A DNA stretch of 64,000 bases from Oreocharis arfaki (Eukaryota; Chordata; Aves; Passeriformes; Paramythiidae): positions 81,150 to 145,149 of the forward strand of contig VZRR01004518.1 of the NCBI GenBank assembly GCA_013398015.1, written 5' to 3'. A model generated the notes under the pieces. The model did no database searches. It saw nothing but the letters and a program-made list of their open reading frames with translations, and had not been told where the DNA came from. Positions 60,689 to 64,000 of this stretch are shown piece by piece (positions within the stretch are counted from its first letter, which is position 1; the number at the start of each line of letters is the position of its first letter). Made by a program: the position numbers and the translations under genes.

Positions 60689-60696
60689 TCTACACA

Positions 60697-63600
60697 TAAT
60701 CATACTTCCTTAAACATTTCTGTGTCATTTGTCATGTAAAGCATGAAGATAAAAACAGGCCCTGGCCTAGGTGAAACCCATGCAACTCTATTTTGAACAA
60801 TGCATATTTGCATCTGTAATTTAAAGCCGGATATTCTATACGAAGCAGAAACCTTCAGGATACACTTGTAATCACCTTGCAAGTAACTAAGAGGGAAGAG
60901 CACCTATTCTCTCTCTCCTGTTGCTAATACATAATTTCCTTTATATATCAAGTGCCATTCAGCATCTTTGAAACACCTGACCTGGGCAAAAGCTAATGAA
61001 AACAACATTTTAGACACATCTTCAATGGATAAGTAGATAAAAGAGCTTTGTCTAAAAAAAACATCATATAGTATTTGCTTGTCTATGTAAACATCCTAAG
61101 GTAATTTAAAACCTGAAGATAATTAAAGATCAATACAAAAATTGAAGTAATTTGCTTAGAGGTCATGGGATCTGTTGCAATTCAAAGTTCCAGGTATAAA
61201 CTGCTACAGTAATAATAATTCCTCTCCCCTTTATCTGTTGTGTCTATCTTGATTGAATACCTTTCAGGACAGGGACAATCTCATCACACTTTCCACAGGT
61301 CCAAGAGATGCTGTATATTACAACGAGAAGCAACACCAAAGTTAATATGGAAAATACTGCTCTGCAAAATCTCTTCATTTTCGGAGCTACAGCTTCAGTA
61401 TTGAAGGACTAGGCATTTCAAACCAGCATCTGCTGCTCTGTGGACTGCCAGCCCCAGTGTGAACTCAAATCTATCTGCTTATCCCAGTTATTGCACTGAT
61501 ATCTAAAAAGTATTGGCAGAATATTATAAAGATCATCAGCAAGCCAGTCAGGAAACACCTTTCTCTGTCTTATTTCTTCCACTACAACTGTGTGACAAGC
61601 AGCAATAGGACCATCTGATTGTCACTTGTAAATAATAGGTAGAATATTAATGCAAACAGATGTTAACTATTTTTATAAATCTGTGACAGTTGCTGATGTA
61701 TCAGAGGTATCTGGATCAGTGCTAAGGCACAGAAAACACTTAATTTTTGAGGGGTTATCTGCAACAAAGCACTGAGGGAGAAGTACTGCAAACTACAGTA
61801 TTTGGAGGTAAAATATATTTTGACAGCGATACTTCAAATTCAGCTCCTATAGGCCTGTGCTTCTGTACCCTTACATTCCTATCAAAAATGGTCACAGCAT
61901 GATCATCTGTATGTATAGATGGATTTTCTTTTCCTCACTACAACATAAAAAACCTTGTTCTCCCTTAACTTTTAGTTGACTTGGCACCTCATTAGAGTCA
62001 CCGTTAACCTCAAACTAGTGATGGCTTGTTTGGGATGCATTACAGTTAAGCCTGTGGAAACAGTACCTCTCTTTTATTAACAGGGGTCCCATAAAAGCCT
62101 CATTTTTTATCAGTTTGGCAACATTCTGGCATACACAGCGCCCTTCAGGAACTTAAACATTAACATGTGCCTATTTTATATTGCTAAAGGGAGCTGGAGC
62201 CACAGAGAAAGCATGCAAAGCAATAGGATATTTCTTAGCTACAGGTTTTCAGTTTTAGTCATAAGGCACCATTTGTCACTGTTGTCAGTGCCAAACTCTG
62301 TTTTAAAACTGGATATCTGTGTCACCTTCTTCTCATAACATTTCAAGCGTTATTAAAGAACCTTATTTTCTTTAATTTAATAATTTTATCATGTTTCGTC
62401 ATTTTTATTTCTGCACTTTGCATCTGAATGTCAGAAAGACTGTGAGAAGAATTCCAGTATCCCCAGTCACTTTGCTGCTGTTTAAGGAAGATTTTCTCAT
62501 GTTTGTAATGACAAGCCTATAAGCTACAGCTTTCCACTCCAGCAGGATCTGTGCGTGCAGAGGTACATTTCCCCACTACCTTAAATACCACCAACTACTG
62601 GCTGTGCAGATGAAAAGACCCACACTGCAGGCATTATCCTCTTGGGATGAGTCCCCAGAATTCATGGCTTTACAGTGTCCAATAGAAATTTTTACGGAAG
62701 TCTGTAAGATTACTCTCCTAAAAGCCCATATCCAGATACAAGCACATAAGTCCAAGGAAGAGAAGAAGCTGGAGGAGAGCATTCTGATCCACATCCAGAC
62801 CTAACCCATGGTAGAGGGTGGAAACATATAGCACAACACCAAGAACGAGCTCCCCATGGTACTGAGTGCAACACCAAACTCATATTGGAAATACAAATCC
62901 CATGAACTCCTGATTAAATCCCCTAATTAAACTGTTGTGTACCACTTATGATACTCATAGCACCACTTCTCTGCTTTTTTTTTTTTATCAATATTCTCAT
63001 CCTTTGCCTGTTCCATTTCTAAACACTTTTTCAAAAGACCTCTCTCCTACTGTGTCCTGATAAAACAGTGGCAACTCTGGGATCCTGACGTTCAGAGCAA
63101 TTACATATACAGCCAAGCAAATAACTCACTTCATGTGTAGGCAACCAAGCCCAAAAGTACAATCCAAGGAGAGTAGTGTCAACCCTGTTATTGGAGTTCC
63201 TTATACATTGAAGTAGAGAGTGTAATACAAGATCTCAGTTCAAAATGTTTCCTTTATACATACATGCTTTACAGCCAAAAGCAATTCTTGAATTTGATTA
63301 GAATATTTAATACTTTCAATTAATCCACAGCTATATTTCCACATGAATAAACGAACACTCCCACCTGGTCTTCCTTCCATGCACAGATTCACCCAATATT
63401 ATGCAGGGTTTCTGAGTTATAAAGCACTGCAAACCTGAAAAAAGGAGTTCTGCAATTGCCGTAACAAAAAGCATCTGAATGTACTTCCTAACTCATTTAG
63501 GAGTAACTCGTAATGTCAGTCCCTCACTAAAGCATGGGATTCTTTCTTAACTGTGGCAGACTTCTTGGAAGGATTACTCCAAGAGGTGAGGTCTTGGCCC

Positions 63601-64000
63601 TGCTGAATTCACTGGTCAATTCACAGCTCCCATGGATTTCAGTAGGGCTCAGACTTCCCCCATCACCAGTAGTAGGCAAACTCACTTTCCCTCACTGCAT
63701 TTTCCAGTTAGAGTGTTATGCCAGCAGAATTCTTTCCAAGCAGCCTGGCTTGTGCGTCTGTGCTTCTACCTCATCCTTTCTGTGTATGTACTTTCACCAC
63801 ACAGCCTCATGCTCCTGCACATGGAAAATTAACCCCCCCTGCAACATACACACAATCTTACCCTCACACACTATGGAGAGGAAAATTACTGAAGCAAACA
63901 TTTAAAGAAAAATTATTGCTTAAGATGAAAATAACAGAAATGTAGCCTTGAAACAGTTAATCTTCAGATGACTAAAAGCAGTTAACCTTCAGCAGAGATC
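60697..64000. other. Intron, nothing recognised
   Basis: AT-rich sequence with short T and A runs (for example 62976-62987) and chance frames only. Confidence 0.55.

Larger units (their letters stand above)
47941..64000 (-). other. ERBB4: ERBB4 intron upstream of the exon (partial)
   Basis: Ends at the acceptor ttacag beside the exon and extends beyond the right edge of the window, so it is longer than 16 kb. The preceding exon would be about 99 bp and encode the beta-3 lysine (VAIK) segment; I did not find it on the minus strand. The interval contains a direct repeat pair, one CR1 and one LTR. Confidence 0.85.

Noticed and set aside
47941..64000. Search for the preceding ERBB4 exon (beta-3 lysine segment)
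   Set aside because: No minus-strand sequence giving the VAIK context with a 99-bp splice-flanked exon was found by reading.
1..64000. CRISPR arrays, bacterial operons, tRNA or rRNA genes
   Set aside because: No regularly spaced repeats, no tRNA-like clover patterns noticed and the DNA is clearly vertebrate intron.

Overview
The window is nuclear DNA from a bird, most likely a songbird. The evidence is CR1 LINE fragments of several ages, LTRs that resemble families I know from passerine genomes, and one vertebrate protein-coding exon. I cannot name the species from this sequence alone.

The only host coding sequence I can support is one 186-bp exon at 47755-47940 on the minus strand. It encodes 62 residues of the ErbB4 receptor tyrosine kinase domain, has a canonical acceptor (ttacag) and donor (GTATGT), and is in phase 0 at both ends. 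It matches the position and length of EGFR exon 20, from the alpha-C helix glutamate to the end of helix E. Everything else is therefore intron: 1-47754 lies downstream of the exon in transcription order (intron 20 by EGFR numbering) and 47941-64000 lies upstream (intron 19). I found no neighbouring ERBB4 exon, no RNA gene, no CRISPR array and no second gene.

The rest of the structure is intronic repeats. (1) 1-480: possible LTR remnant. (2) 1350-3763: inverted duplication whose outer 237 nt are identical in both arms. (3) 5886-7196: a heavily deleted provirus flanked by a 6-bp target duplication (gatgaa), reduced to the C-terminal part of env, a polypurine tract and one complete LTR. (4) 10492-11783: a 1.29-kb CpG-rich solo LTR with target duplication aaagg. 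(5) 21286-21791: solo LTR with target duplication gtgac. (6) 40255-40846: a related LTR in the opposite orientation, sharing U3 but not R-U5 with (5). (7) About 60341-60688: a short LTR with the close TATA/AATAAA spacing typical of alpharetrovirus-type LTRs. (8) CR1 LINE pieces at 11964, 19375, 31976, 37600 and 57575, the last with a recognisable reverse transcriptase 3' region. (9) A direct repeat pair at 51485 and 53619. (10) Simple repeats, including a 200-bp polypurine tract at 34.4 kb and T/G or A/C tracts at 9.1 and 38.2 kb.

Four of the five well-supported LTR elements lie in the same orientation as ERBB4. Two AT/GC-mixed intervals (about 24.33-24.96 kb and 42.30-42.58 kb) look like possible conserved enhancers, but only from their motif content. 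I saw nothing that amounts to a new multi-gene system; the most unusual items are the miniature provirus and the inverted repeat.
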